Positions 9,567 to 17,772 of a stretch of DNA of 64,000 nt are shown in pieces (within the stretch, counting starts at the first letter, position 1; each line of letters opens with the position of its first letter). A program made the position numbers and the translations under genes. The notes under the pieces were generated by a model. It saw nothing but the letters and a program-made list of their open reading frames with translations. It was not told where the DNA came from and ran no database searches. Origin of the DNA: Promicromonospora umidemergens (lineage in GTDB: Bacteria > Actinomycetota > Actinomycetes > Actinomycetales > Cellulomonadaceae); NCBI RefSeq assembly GCF_024171995.1, contig NZ_JAMTCT010000006.1, positions 62,001-126,000 of the forward strand. Reading direction: 5' to 3'.

Positions 9567-10240
9567 GGGGTCACCGTAGCCGCAGGACCGGGTGCCCCTG
9601 CGCCGTCCACGATGGCCTGGAGCATGCGCTCGGAGTCCGTGAGATACCGGTTCAGGTCGGCCGCGGCGCCGTCGGCGTCACCCGCGAGGAACCGGCGCAG
9701 CAGGCCGGCGTTGCGGTCGACGAAACCATCGAAGAAGCTCCCGTCGTCGCCCAGCAGCCCGAACGAGAGGCGCAGCTCGGCCGAGAGGTTCGCGTGCACG
9801 CGGTCGAGGCGCGGGCTGCCGGCCAGCGCCACGATCCCCGAGTGGAACCGCATGTTCGCTGCCGCGATGTCGTGCCAGTCGCCGCCGAGCCGGGCGGCGA
9901 GGGCAGCGTCGACGGCGTCCCGCATGGTGCGGGCTCCCGGGTGCGCCGGGTCGCCCGCCGCGAGCACCGGCACCTCGATGAGGCGCCGCAGCCGGTAGAT
10001 GTCGACGACGTCCGCGAGGGTCGGTCTCGCCACGGCGACGCCTGCGTTGGGGCGCCGGACCAGGAGTCCCTCGTGGACCAGGATCCGGAAGGCCTCGCGG
10101 AGGGTGTTGCGGGACACGTCGAGCGACTCGCTCACGGACTGCTCCGAGAGCCGCTGCCCCGGGGTCAGGCGCCCGGTGACGATGAGCTCGCGGATGGCGT
10201 CCGCGCTCCGCTCGGCCCGATCGGTGGTCACTGGACCCAT
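9563..10240 (-). CDS. GntR/FCD-family transcriptional regulator
   Basis: The 225-residue protein has an N-terminal winged helix (residues about 10-70, with [19 protein letters not shown]) and a C-terminal FCD ligand-binding domain. FCD regulators usually sense small carboxylates and repress nearby catabolic genes. It sits between nadC (4-bp overlap) and the pyroglutamate genes, so it is the best candidate regulator of the pxp block; a role in NAD synthesis cannot be excluded. ATG 10240 lacks a clear ribosome site. Confidence 0.88.
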   Translation of the reverse strand: MGPVTTDRAERSADAIRELIVTGRLTPGQRLSEQSVSESLDVSRNTLREAFRILVHEGLLVRRPNAGVAVARPTLADVVDIYRLRRLIEVPVLAAGDPAHPGARTMRDAVDAALAARLGGDWHDIAAANMRFHSGIVALAGSPRLDRVHANLSAELRLSFGLLGDDGSFFDGFVDRNAGLLRRFLAGDADGAAADLNRYLTDSERMLQAIVDGAGAPGPAATVTP

Positions 10241-10270
10241 CCTACGGACCGCCCGCCGTCGGTACGGGCC

Positions 10271-10337
10271 TTGGTTGTGGGCGTGATGGTTGCGACTACG
10301 CGTCCGTCACAGGCGCAACGATCGCGCCCACAACCAG
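10271..10337. repeat. Intergenic palindromic repeat, copy A
   Basis: Arms of about 24 bp (10272-10294 and 10314-10336) pair with one wobble and one mismatch. The right arm contains CGCAACGATCGCGCCCAC, of which 16 bases recur exactly in copy C (43414-43429). It begins just after the stop of the leftward secreted peptidase and can act as its terminator. A related copy B follows ppa at 36621. Confidence 0.75.
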
Positions 10338-10343
10338 GAGGAG

Positions 10344-11861
10344 TCAGTCGATCGTGTCCAGGACCGCGTGGGTCAGGTTGGTCGCCTGGGCCGTGATCGA
10401 GGTGCGCCACGCGTCGAACGTCGGGTCGCTCACCGCGAAGTCGGTCTCGAAGCGCTGCATGTCCGGGGTGTGGATGTGCCCGGCGGGGATGTCGAGCCCC
10501 GCACGGTCACGCAGCAGCGTGTTGCGGTACGCGCTCTCGTTCGACAGGTAGTTGCCTCCGCCGCCGCTGTACGAGCAGGAGTCCTCGGCCGGCGGGACCG
10601 GCGGGGTGGACGGCGGGTAGATGACGGGCGGCGGGCTGTTGAACCGCTCCAGCTCCGGTGACGTGCAGTCGGGGAACTGCGTGTAGCTGGTGTTCCAGAC
10701 CACGCCGAAGGCCACCGACGGGTCGGGCCAGGTGTCCCCCGGCGGGCGCGGAACGTCGGCGCCGGTGTCCGCGGCGATCATCTCCGCGATCGGCAGGCTC
10801 GCGGCGGTCCACTGCGGCGGGTCCGTGAGCCCGTCGCCGCCGCCCCAGCGGTCGACGACCTGGATGTTGCACGCCGGGTTGTCGACGGCCAGCTGCGGCA
10901 CGCCGCCAACGGTCGGGCACGGCGCACCGTTGTCGTTGCCCGGGAAGGTGCCGTGGTAGCGCGCGTTCCACTGCTCGAGGTTGAACTGCGACCCGCCGGC
11001 CTGGCTCACGGTGAGGGACGCGTCGACCTGGCGCGGGCCAGGCTCCATGAAGGGCCCGACGGTGTCCTCGAGATAGCCGCGCTCGAACTCCGGGTAGCTC
11101 ACGGGCAGCGTGTACGCCTCGACGTGGGCGACCTTGCCGTCGTCGGTGCGGTAGGTGGTGCCGTCCAGGGCGAGGGCCGTGGCACCCGACGGGTTGCCGT
11201 GCCGGATGTTGTTGCCGACGGTGCCCGGCGCAGCACCGGTGGTGCCGCCGTCGAGCGTGTAGACGTCGAACCCGCTGACGATCACGCGCAGGACGTCGTC
11301 GCCGCGCGGCAGGTCGATGTCGGACATGCCGCGTGCCGCCTTGTCGAACGTCTCGACCAGCTCGGCGCGCTCGGCGTCGGTGAGCCCACCTTCGGGCGCC
11401 CACTGACGCAGCACCGACATGGCCTCGACCCTGGTCCAGTACAGCGGACGGTCGTCGCTGGCGGGCAGGTCGCCGCGGACGGCGCCGTGGGCCTGGGCCC
11501 TGCGGACCGCGGCGTCCCACAGTGCCTCGCCCTTGCGCTCTGCCAGTGCCGTCGCGCCGTCGAGCGAACGGGTGCGGCACAACGCCGCCGTGAGGGCCGA
11601 CGTGTACCCGCCGAACCCGCCGCCCTCGATGATCGTCCTGGCATAGGTCCGGTCGGCGGGGACCGTCGGATCGGCGGCGTCGGGCAGGTGGGCGGCCAGG
11701 CGGCCCTCCTCGACCGACAGCGGGATGCTCGGGTCGAGGCAGTCCGGCCCGGGGCCGGGCGTGGCCTGGGCGGCCCCTGGCGCCGCGAGCGCAGTGGTGG
11801 CACAGAGCGCGAGGGCGACGGCGCCTGCTCTCACCCTGGCAGCGGTACGTGGTGTCGACAT
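10344..11861 (-). CDS. Secreted pyroglutamyl-peptidase-like (C15-type) protein
   Basis: The 505-residue precursor starts with a clear signal peptide (cleavage after about AAQA, residue 33). The body resembles pyroglutamyl peptidase I: NNIRHGNPSGATALALDG, then near the C terminus YLSNESAYRNTLLRD and HIHTPDM. In the classical enzyme the block reads YLCN with the catalytic Cys; here Ser440 stands at that place, while the distal His464 is kept. It is divergent from the 5-oxoproline transport and ring-opening genes, which suggests release of pyroglutamate from extracellular peptides. Activity with Ser is unproven. A GAGGGG site lies about 11 bases before ATG 11861. Confidence 0.72.
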   Translation of the reverse strand: MSTPRTAARVRAGAVALALCATTALAAPGAAQATPGPGPDCLDPSIPLSVEEGRLAAHLPDAADPTVPADRTYARTIIEGGGFGGYTSALTAALCRTRSLDGATALAERKGEALWDAAVRRAQAHGAVRGDLPASDDRPLYWTRVEAMSVLRQWAPEGGLTDAERAELVETFDKAARGMSDIDLPRGDDVLRVIVSGFDVYTLDGGTTGAAPGTVGNNIRHGNPSGATALALDGTTYRTDDGKVAHVEAYTLPVSYPEFERGYLEDTVGPFMEPGPRQVDASLTVSQAGGSQFNLEQWNARYHGTFPGNDNGAPCPTVGGVPQLAVDNPACNIQVVDRWGGGDGLTDPPQWTAASLPIAEMIAADTGADVPRPPGDTWPDPSVAFGVVWNTSYTQFPDCTSPELERFNSPPPVIYPPSTPPVPPAEDSCSYSGGGGNYLSNESAYRNTLLRDRAGLDIPAGHIHTPDMQRFETDFAVSDPTFDAWRTSITAQATNLTHAVLDTID

Positions 11862-11909
11862 GTGGTCTGTTTCCCCTCGGTAGTGGGTCGTCACGACCGT
11901 AGGGGTTCG

Positions 11910-11921
11910 TTGAACAATCCG
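11910..11921. promoter_or_regulatory. Candidate GntR operator, copy 1
   Basis: TTGAACAATCCG occurs here, 48 bases upstream of the secreted peptidase start. Its core TTG-N2-CAA is palindromic. An identical 12-mer lies at 12040-12051 before the divergent transporter gene. Confidence 0.45.
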
Positions 11922-12039
11922 ACAGACCTGCCCAGGTAAACATCTCGTGTCCCAGGCTGCGCCCCAGCGGCTGAGCCGTGTCATGATCGACAATGTTCCG
12001 CAATGCGGCGGAAACATCCGACGAGGACCATCCTGACTG

Positions 12040-12051
12040 TTGAACAATCCG
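12040..12051. promoter_or_regulatory. Candidate GntR operator, copy 2
   Basis: Second exact copy of TTGAACAATCCG, 27 bases upstream of the transporter ATG. The two copies flank the divergent promoter region. A bulged inverted repeat (about 11994-12019) lies between them. Confidence 0.45.
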
Positions 12052-12078
12052 GCTCACCCCAACGACGAGGAGGACACA

Positions 12079-13359
12079 ATGTCCGACACGAGCCACGAGC
12101 CCACTGCCCCGCAGGCGGCGCCACCGCCCGGCGCCCCTGCCGCCCCCCGGGTAAGGCGGTTCGCCTCCGCCCGCAGCCGGTCCCTGCTGGGCGCCCTGTT
12201 CCTCATGGCGACCTCCGCCATCGGGCCGGGCTTCATCACGCAGACCGCCACGTTCACCCAGCAGCTCGGGGCGGCCTTCGCGTTCGGCATCCTGGTGTCG
12301 ATCCTCCTGGACCTGGCGGTCCAGATGAACGTGTGGCGCATGATCACGCTGACCGGCAAGCGCGCGAGCGTGCTGGCCAACGACGCCCTGCCGGGCAGCG
12401 GGTACGTCCTGGCCGTGCTGATCGTCCTCGGCGGCCTCATCTTCAACATCGGCAACACGGCGGGTGCCGGCCTCGGCATGAACGCCCTCTTCGGCATCGA
12501 CCCACGGCTGGGCGGCGCGCTCAGCGCCGCTGTCGCCATCGCCATCTTCCTGGCCAAGCGCGCGGGCGCCGTCGTCGACCGGGTGGTGATCGTCGCCGGG
12601 CTGGTGATGATCGTGCTCACGGTGATCGTCATGATCATGTCCGACCCGCCCGTCGGCGACGCGCTCAAGCAGACGGTGCTGCCCGACACCATCAACTTCG
12701 CCACGATCACCACCATCGTCGGTGGCACCGTCGGCGGGTACATCACCTACGCGGGCGCGCACAAGCTGCTCGACTCGGGCACCGCGGGGCCCGAGAACGT
12801 CCGCGAGGTCAACCGGGCAGCCGTCAGCGGGATCATCGTCACCGGGATCATGCGGTACGTCCTGTTCCTGGCGATCCTCGGGGTCGTCGCCTCCGGCGTC
12901 GTGCTCGACGTGACGGGCAACCCAGCGGGCGACGCGTTCGGCGCGGCGGCCGGCGAGACGGGCCTGCGCATCTTCGGCGCGGTCTTCTGGATCGCGGCGA
13001 TCACCAGCGTCATCGGCGCCGCCTACACCTCGGTCTCGTTCCTGCCCGTCTTCTCCGCGCGGATCACCGGGCGCACCGCAGACCTGTGGACCGTCGGCTT
13101 CATCGTGGTCTCGCTGGCGGTCTACCTGGCGATCGGCACCGCGCCGGCCACGCTGCTCGTGTTCGTGGGCGGCGTGAACGGCCTCATCCTGCCCATCGGC
13201 CTGACCCTGTTCATGTACATCGGCTGGTTCCGCGGCTCGCTGCTCGGCAGCACCCGGTACCCGCGGTGGCTCCTGGTGGTCGGCAGCCTGGCCACCGTGG
13301 TCACCTGGTACATGGCGGTCAACGCAGTGGGCCCGATCTTCGACCTGCTGTCCGCCTGA
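12079..13359 (+). CDS. NRAMP-fold membrane transporter of the pyroglutamate cluster
   Basis: The 426-residue protein has about 11 hydrophobic helices and resembles NRAMP-family permeases found beside pxpA (YcsG of Bacillus). The metal-binding DPGN motif of true NRAMP helix 1 is replaced by IGPGFITQT, and helix 6 reads VGGYITYAGAHKLLD, so metal transport is unlikely. Context suggests uptake of 5-oxoproline or a related amide. GAGGAGG stands five bases before ATG 12079, and an upstream in-frame ATG at 12040 is not supported. It is the first gene of the pxp operon. Confidence 0.85.
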   Translation: MSDTSHEPTAPQAAPPPGAPAAPRVRRFASARSRSLLGALFLMATSAIGPGFITQTATFTQQLGAAFAFGILVSILLDLAVQMNVWRMITLTGKRASVLANDALPGSGYVLAVLIVLGGLIFNIGNTAGAGLGMNALFGIDPRLGGALSAAVAIAIFLAKRAGAVVDRVVIVAGLVMIVLTVIVMIMSDPPVGDALKQTVLPDTINFATITTIVGGTVGGYITYAGAHKLLDSGTAGPENVREVNRAAVSGIIVTGIMRYVLFLAILGVVASGVVLDVTGNPAGDAFGAAAGETGLRIFGAVFWIAAITSVIGAAYTSVSFLPVFSARITGRTADLWTVGFIVVSLAVYLAIGTAPATLLVFVGGVNGLILPIGLTLFMYIGWFRGSLLGSTRYPRWLLVVGSLATVVTWYMAVNAVGPIFDLLSA

Positions 13360-13401
13360 GCTCCGGCCCCGGCAACCCGTCACACCGAAAGGAAACGCAC
13401 C

Positions 13402-14187
13402 ATGAGCGCCGTCGACCTGAACAGCGACCTCGGCGAGGGCTTCGGCCGCTGGAGTCTCGGCGACGACGAGCAGATGCTCGGCATCGTCTCCAGCGCCAAC
13501 GTCGCCTGCGGGTTCCACGCCGGCGACCCGGCGACCATCCGCCGCACCGTGCGGTCCGCCGTGGCGCACGGCGTCACCATCGGCGCGCACGTCGGGTATC
13601 GCGACCTGGCCGGCTTCGGCCGGCGCAACATGGACGTGCCGGACGACGAGCTCGAGGCCGACGTCGCCTACCAGATCGGCGCGCTCCGCGGTCTGGCCGA
13701 CGCCGAGGGGGCCGCCGTCACGTACGTCAAGCCGCACGGCGCGCTGTACAACACTGCGGCGGTCGACGAGCGGGTGGCCACGGCGGTGGCGGCGGCCGTC
13801 GCCGCCGTCGACCCGGGGCTCGTGCTGCTGGGGCTGCCCGGCAGCGCGGCCCTCGCCGCGGCGTCCCGCGCCGGTCTCGCGACCGCCACCGAGGCGTTCG
13901 CGGACCGCGCGTACACGCCGGAGGGCCGGCTCGTCTCCCGGCGCGAGCCGGGCTCCGTCCTGCACGACGCCGACGACGTCGCGCGACGCATGCTCCGCCT
14001 CGTCACCGAGGGTGTGGTGACCGCGGTGGACGGGTCCGACGTCGCCGTGCGCGCCGACTCGGTGTGCGTGCACGGCGACTCCCCCGGTGCGGTCGCCATG
14101 GCCCGGCGGATCCGTGAGGTGTTCGACGCCGAGGGCATAGAGCTCACGGCCTTCGCCCCGGCGTCGGGCAGCGGCCCCGTCGCGTGA
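13402..14187 (+). CDS. pxpA: 5-oxoprolinase subunit PxpA (LamB/YcsF family)
   Basis: The 261-residue protein carries the family hallmarks [24 protein letters not shown] and [15 protein letters not shown], then [10 protein letters not shown] and [15 protein letters not shown]. PxpA works with PxpB and PxpC in ATP-dependent opening of 5-oxoproline to glutamate. A ribosome site AAGGAAA precedes ATG 13402. The stop overlaps the next start by 4 bp (GTGA), which points to coupled translation with the PxpBC fusion. Confidence 0.95.
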   Translation: MSAVDLNSDLGEGFGRWSLGDDEQMLGIVSSANVACGFHAGDPATIRRTVRSAVAHGVTIGAHVGYRDLAGFGRRNMDVPDDELEADVAYQIGALRGLADAEGAAVTYVKPHGALYNTAAVDERVATAVAAAVAAVDPGLVLLGLPGSAALAAASRAGLATATEAFADRAYTPEGRLVSRREPGSVLHDADDVARRMLRLVTEGVVTAVDGSDVAVRADSVCVHGDSPGAVAMARRIREVFDAEGIELTAFAPASGSGPVA

Positions 14188-15911
14188 TCCGTGTCCTGAC
14201 CGCGCGCGACGACGCTCTCCTGGTCGAGCTCGACGACCTCGACCAGGCGGTCGCGCTCTACGAGTCCCTCACGACCGACCCGGTGCGCGGCGTCGGGGTG
14301 CCCGTGCCGGGCGCCCGGACGCTGCTCGTGCCGTTCCGGCCCTCGGCGATCACTGCGCACGCCCTGGCCGCCGAGCTCCGGACGCGACCCCTGGAGCGCC
14401 GCGCCACCTCCGCCGCCCGCACCGTCGAGATCCCCGTCCGGTACGACGGCGCCGACCTCGCCGAGGCTGCCGAGCTGATCGCCTGGAGCACCGACGAGCT
14501 GGTCCGGCGACACACCGCCGCGGCGTGGACCGTCGGCTTCGTCGGCTTCGCGCCCGGCTTCGCCTACCTCACCAGCGACGACCCCGAGCTGGTGGTCCCC
14601 CGCCGCGCCAGCCCGCGCACCAGGGTGCCTGCCGGATCGGTGGCGCTCGCCGGGCCGTACAGCGGCGTCTACCCGCGGGAGAGCCCTGGCGGCTGGCAGC
14701 TCGTCGGCCGCACCGACGCCCTCGTCTGGGACGTGACGCGCGAGCGCCCGGCCCTGCTGCTCCCTGGCGACGAGGTCCGTTTCGTAGCGGTGCGGGCGAC
14801 CGCGGAAGTCCGCCTCGACCATGCTGCTGGGCACGGATCCGCGGCCAGAACCGTGCCTGATCGCATGGTCGAGGCGGACCTTCCGGAGACGGCCGGCCCC
14901 CGACCGGGTGGGGTCGAGATCGTCAGCCCCGGAGTACTGGCCCTCGTGCAGGATCTCGGGCGGCCCGGCTCCGAGGGTTCCGGGGTGTCGGCGTCCGGGG
15001 CGCTGGACCGGCCGAGCCTGCGCGCGGCCAACCGGGCGGTCGGCAACCCGCCCGACGCCGCCGTCGTCGAGTCGGTGGGCGGGCTACGGCTGCGTGCCCA
15101 CGGGCCGCAGGTGCTCGCCGTGACGGGGGCTGCGGGCGAGATCGTGGTGCGGCCTGGCGCGGGTACCGGGCCGGGCGGCGCTGCGCCGGTCGCCGGTGCT
15201 CCCGACGAGCCGGCGCGCCACGACCGCCGCCTGCGGTCCGGGGAACCGTTCGCGCTGGACGACGGCGACGTGCTGCGCCTCGCGGCACCCGGCCGCGGGC
15301 TGCGCGCCTACGTCGCGGTGCGCGGCGGGATCGACGTGCCGCCCGTGCTCGGCAGCCGGGCCACCGACGTGCTCGCCGGGCTGGGGCCGGATCCGCTCGG
15401 ACCCGGTGACCTGCTGCCGGTCGGCGCACCGGAGCGCGGCGTGCCCGCTGCGGTGCCGCGTTCCGCCCCGGCGTCGGACGACCTGCCCGCGCCGGGCGAG
15501 ATCACCGTGCTGCCCATCGTGCTCGGACCGCGCGACGACTGGTTCGACACCGCGGCGATCGCGCGGCTGACCGGCCAGGACTGGCTCGTGACCCCGCGCT
15601 CCAACCGGATCGGGCTCCGGCTGGACGGTGACCCGCTCGCCCGGGTCCCTGAGCAGGACGGGGCCGAGCTGCCCAGCGAGGGCTGTGTGACCGGCGCTGT
15701 CCAGGTGCCGCCGGACGGGCTGCCCGTCCTCTTCCTCGCCGACCATCCCCTGACCGGCGGGTACCCCGTGGTCGGGGCGGTCGTCGCCGACCACGTCCCG
15801 CTCGCCGGACAGCTGCCTGCGGGGGCCCTCGTTCGCTTCGAGGTCCGCGGGCGCGCACCGGCAGCGCTCCCGTCCGACACTGTTCAGCACCACCCAGGAG
15901 GCACCCCATGA
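14184..15911 (+). CDS. pxpBC: Fused 5-oxoprolinase subunits PxpB-PxpC (KipI-KipA / AHS1-AHS2)
   Basis: The 575-residue protein joins an AHS1 domain (about 1-205; [11 protein letters not shown] and [17 protein letters not shown]) to an AHS2 domain (about 243-560; [30 protein letters not shown], and [10 protein letters not shown]). In most bacteria these are separate subunits. The junction (residues about 207-234) is encoded by a DNA palindrome. The GTG at 14184 overlaps the pxpA stop, and the fusion's TGA overlaps the next ATG. AHS1-AHS2 is also the carboxyltransferase module of urea carboxylase. Confidence 0.92.
   Translation: MIRVLTARDDALLVELDDLDQAVALYESLTTDPVRGVGVPVPGARTLLVPFRPSAITAHALAAELRTRPLERRATSAARTVEIPVRYDGADLAEAAELIAWSTDELVRRHTAAAWTVGFVGFAPGFAYLTSDDPELVVPRRASPRTRVPAGSVALAGPYSGVYPRESPGGWQLVGRTDALVWDVTRERPALLLPGDEVRFVAVRATAEVRLDHAAGHGSAARTVPDRMVEADLPETAGPRPGGVEIVSPGVLALVQDLGRPGSEGSGVSASGALDRPSLRAANRAVGNPPDAAVVESVGGLRLRAHGPQVLAVTGAAGEIVVRPGAGTGPGGAAPVAGAPDEPARHDRRLRSGEPFALDDGDVLRLAAPGRGLRAYVAVRGGIDVPPVLGSRATDVLAGLGPDPLGPGDLLPVGAPERGVPAAVPRSAPASDDLPAPGEITVLPIVLGPRDDWFDTAAIARLTGQDWLVTPRSNRIGLRLDGDPLARVPEQDGAELPSEGCVTGAVQVPPDGLPVLFLADHPLTGGYPVVGAVVADHVPLAGQLPAGALVRFEVRGRAPAALPSDTVQHHPGGTP
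14804..14884. repeat. In-frame palindrome at the PxpB-PxpC junction
   Basis: GTCCGCCTCGACCATGC (14808-14824) has an exact inverted copy at 14863-14879, extended by GGAA/TTCC with one bulge. A nested pair GGCACGG/CCGTGCC lies at 14830-14836 and 14851-14857. The 81 bp keep the reading frame and encode the interdomain linker. Confidence 0.8.
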
Positions 15912-17716
15912 TCCGCACCGTGCTCATCGCGAACCGAGGCGAGATAGCGGTCCGCGTGGCCCGTGCGTGCGCCGACCTGGGGATCCGCTCCGTCGCGGTG
16001 TACGCCGACGGCGACGCCGACGCCCTGCACGTCCGTCTCGCCTCCGATGCCTGGGCCCTGGACGGGCGCACCGCCGCCGAGACCTACCTGTCGGTGGACA
16101 AGCTGCTCGACGTCGCACGCCGGTCCGGTGCCGACGCCGTCCACCCCGGATACGGCTTCCTGTCCGAGAGCGCCGCCGCAGCGCGGGCCGTCGAGGAGGC
16201 AGGGCTGGTGTGGGTGGGGCCGACGTCGGCCACCATCGAGCTCCTCGGCGACAAGATCGCCGCCCGCGACCTGGCCCGGACGGTCGGTGCGCCCCTGGTG
16301 CCCGGCTCGGACGGCCCGGTGCCCGACGCCGCCGCCGCGCTCGCCTTCGCCGAGGAGCACGGCCTGCCGCTGGCCATCAAGGCGGCGCACGGGGGCGGCG
16401 GGCGCGGCATGCGCGTGGCGAGGACCCTCGACGAGGTGCCCGAGCTGTTCGACGCCGCCCGGCGTGAGGCGGAGGCCGCCTTCGGACGGGGCGAGTGCTA
16501 CCTCGAACGCTTCCTTGACCGGCCCCGGCACGTCGAGGCGCAGATCATCGCCGACGAGCACGGGCACGTGGTGGTCGCGGGCACCCGGGACTGCTCCCTG
16601 CAGCGCCGCAACCAGAAGCTCGTCGAGGAGGCGCCCGCACCGTTCCTCGACCCAGGTGTGCGCAAGCGGATCCACGAGTCCGCGCGCGACCTCTGCGCGG
16701 CCGCCGGGTACCGCGGCGCGGGGACCGTCGAGTTCCTGCTCGGGGCCGACGGCACGTGCTCGTTCCTCGAGGTGAACACGCGGCTCCAGGTGGAGCACCC
16801 CGTCACGGAGGAGACCACCGGTCTGGACCTCGTGGTCGAGCAGCTCCGCGTCGCGAGCGGCCTGCCGCTGTCCGTGACCGAGGACCCCGAGCCCCGCGGG
16901 CACGCGATCGAGCTGCGGCTCAACGCGGAGGACCCTGCGCGCGGGTTCCTGCCCGGCCCGGGCCGCATCGAGCGGTTCGTCGCGCCCAGCGGCCCCGGCG
17001 TCCGGGTCGACGCCGGGGTCGAGTCCGGGTCGGTGATCCCCGGCGAGTTCGACTCGCTGTTCGCCAAGGTCGTCGTGTGGGGGGCCACCCGGGAGGCGGC
17101 GCTCGCGCGGGCGCGGCGAGCCGCGGCCGAGACCGTGGTGGAGGGTGTGCCGACAGTACTGCCGTTCCACCGTGCGGTACTGGCGGACCCGGCGTTCACG
17201 GGTACGGCCGGGCCGGGGTTCGCCGTCCACACCCAGTGGATAGAGACGGAGCTGCTCGCCTCGATCGACCCGCAGGCCCTGGCGGAGCCCGTGGCCGAGC
17301 CCGGGGTCGTGGACACGTGGGTCGAGATCGACGGGAAGCGTCACCGGGTGCGCACGCCGGGTGAGATCGGGTTCGGGGGCGTAGGGCCGACGACGGGCTC
17401 CGGTGCGGCGGCGGGTGCTGGTGCGGCACAGGCTCAGGGCGCACCGCCGGCGTCGGGCAGCGGGGTGGACGACGCACGCGTGCCGCTGCTCCCCGCCATG
17501 CCCGGAACCCTGGTGCGCTGGCTGGTGCCCGACGGCGAGACCGTCGCCGACGGCCAGCCGCTCGCCGTCGTCGAGGCCATGAAGATGGAGACCCAGCTCG
17601 TCGCGGAGGCCGCAGGAACGCTGGAGCACTCCGTGGCAGAGGGAAGCCGGCTGACGACGGGCGAAGCGATCGGCTATGTGCGTGTTCCGCGAGATGAGCT
17701 CGGTCGGATGGGATGA
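15908..17716 (+). CDS. Biotin carboxylase / biotin carboxyl carrier protein (AccBC type)
   Basis: The 602-residue protein has biotin carboxylase (about 1-445; [14 protein letters not shown], the ATP-loop [27 protein letters not shown]) and a C-terminal carrier domain with VEAMKMET and biotinyl Lys559, joined by an Ala/Gly-rich linker. It resembles acyl-CoA carboxylase alpha chains, but no carboxyltransferase beta gene is nearby. AGGAGG precedes ATG 15908, which overlaps the PxpBC stop (ATGA). In this operon it may pair with the AHS1-AHS2 protein, as in urea carboxylase. Confidence 0.88.
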   Translation: MIRTVLIANRGEIAVRVARACADLGIRSVAVYADGDADALHVRLASDAWALDGRTAAETYLSVDKLLDVARRSGADAVHPGYGFLSESAAAARAVEEAGLVWVGPTSATIELLGDKIAARDLARTVGAPLVPGSDGPVPDAAAALAFAEEHGLPLAIKAAHGGGGRGMRVARTLDEVPELFDAARREAEAAFGRGECYLERFLDRPRHVEAQIIADEHGHVVVAGTRDCSLQRRNQKLVEEAPAPFLDPGVRKRIHESARDLCAAAGYRGAGTVEFLLGADGTCSFLEVNTRLQVEHPVTEETTGLDLVVEQLRVASGLPLSVTEDPEPRGHAIELRLNAEDPARGFLPGPGRIERFVAPSGPGVRVDAGVESGSVIPGEFDSLFAKVVVWGATREAALARARRAAAETVVEGVPTVLPFHRAVLADPAFTGTAGPGFAVHTQWIETELLASIDPQALAEPVAEPGVVDTWVEIDGKRHRVRTPGEIGFGGVGPTTGSGAAAGAGAAQAQGAPPASGSGVDDARVPLLPAMPGTLVRWLVPDGETVADGQPLAVVEAMKMETQLVAEAAGTLEHSVAEGSRLTTGEAIGYVRVPRDELGRMG

Positions 17717-17764
17717 GATCGGTCAGTCAACCGACCGATCTCATCCCATCCGACCGAACTCATC
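17693..17764. terminator. Bidirectional hairpin between the pxp operon and nadB
   Basis: Arms 17700-17724 and 17733-17757 are perfect 25-bp inverted repeats with an 8-nt loop; after one mismatch six more pairs extend it to 17693-17764. The inner arm is GAGATCGGTC (17715-17724) facing GACCGATCTC. The left part overlaps the last codons of the carboxylase. The same decamer arms with an 8-nt loop occur inside tilS. Confidence 0.85.
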
Positions 17765-17772
17765 TGCCACCC

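Noticed and set aside
12079-13359. Divalent metal (Mn/Fe) NRAMP transporter
   Set aside because: The DPGN metal-binding motif of helix 1 is missing and the gene sits in a 5-oxoproline operon.
10507-14073. Very long leftward open frame (about 1,188 codons) antisense to pxpA and the transporter
   Set aside because: Its composition is Arg/His/Gly-rich, typical of a shadow frame in GC-rich DNA; the opposite strand encodes clear protein families with ribosome sites.
9563-17764. Integrative element or genomic island with mobility genes
   Set aside because: No integrase, transposase, tRNA target or flanking direct repeats were seen; only the broken synteny and bounding hairpins support an insertion.
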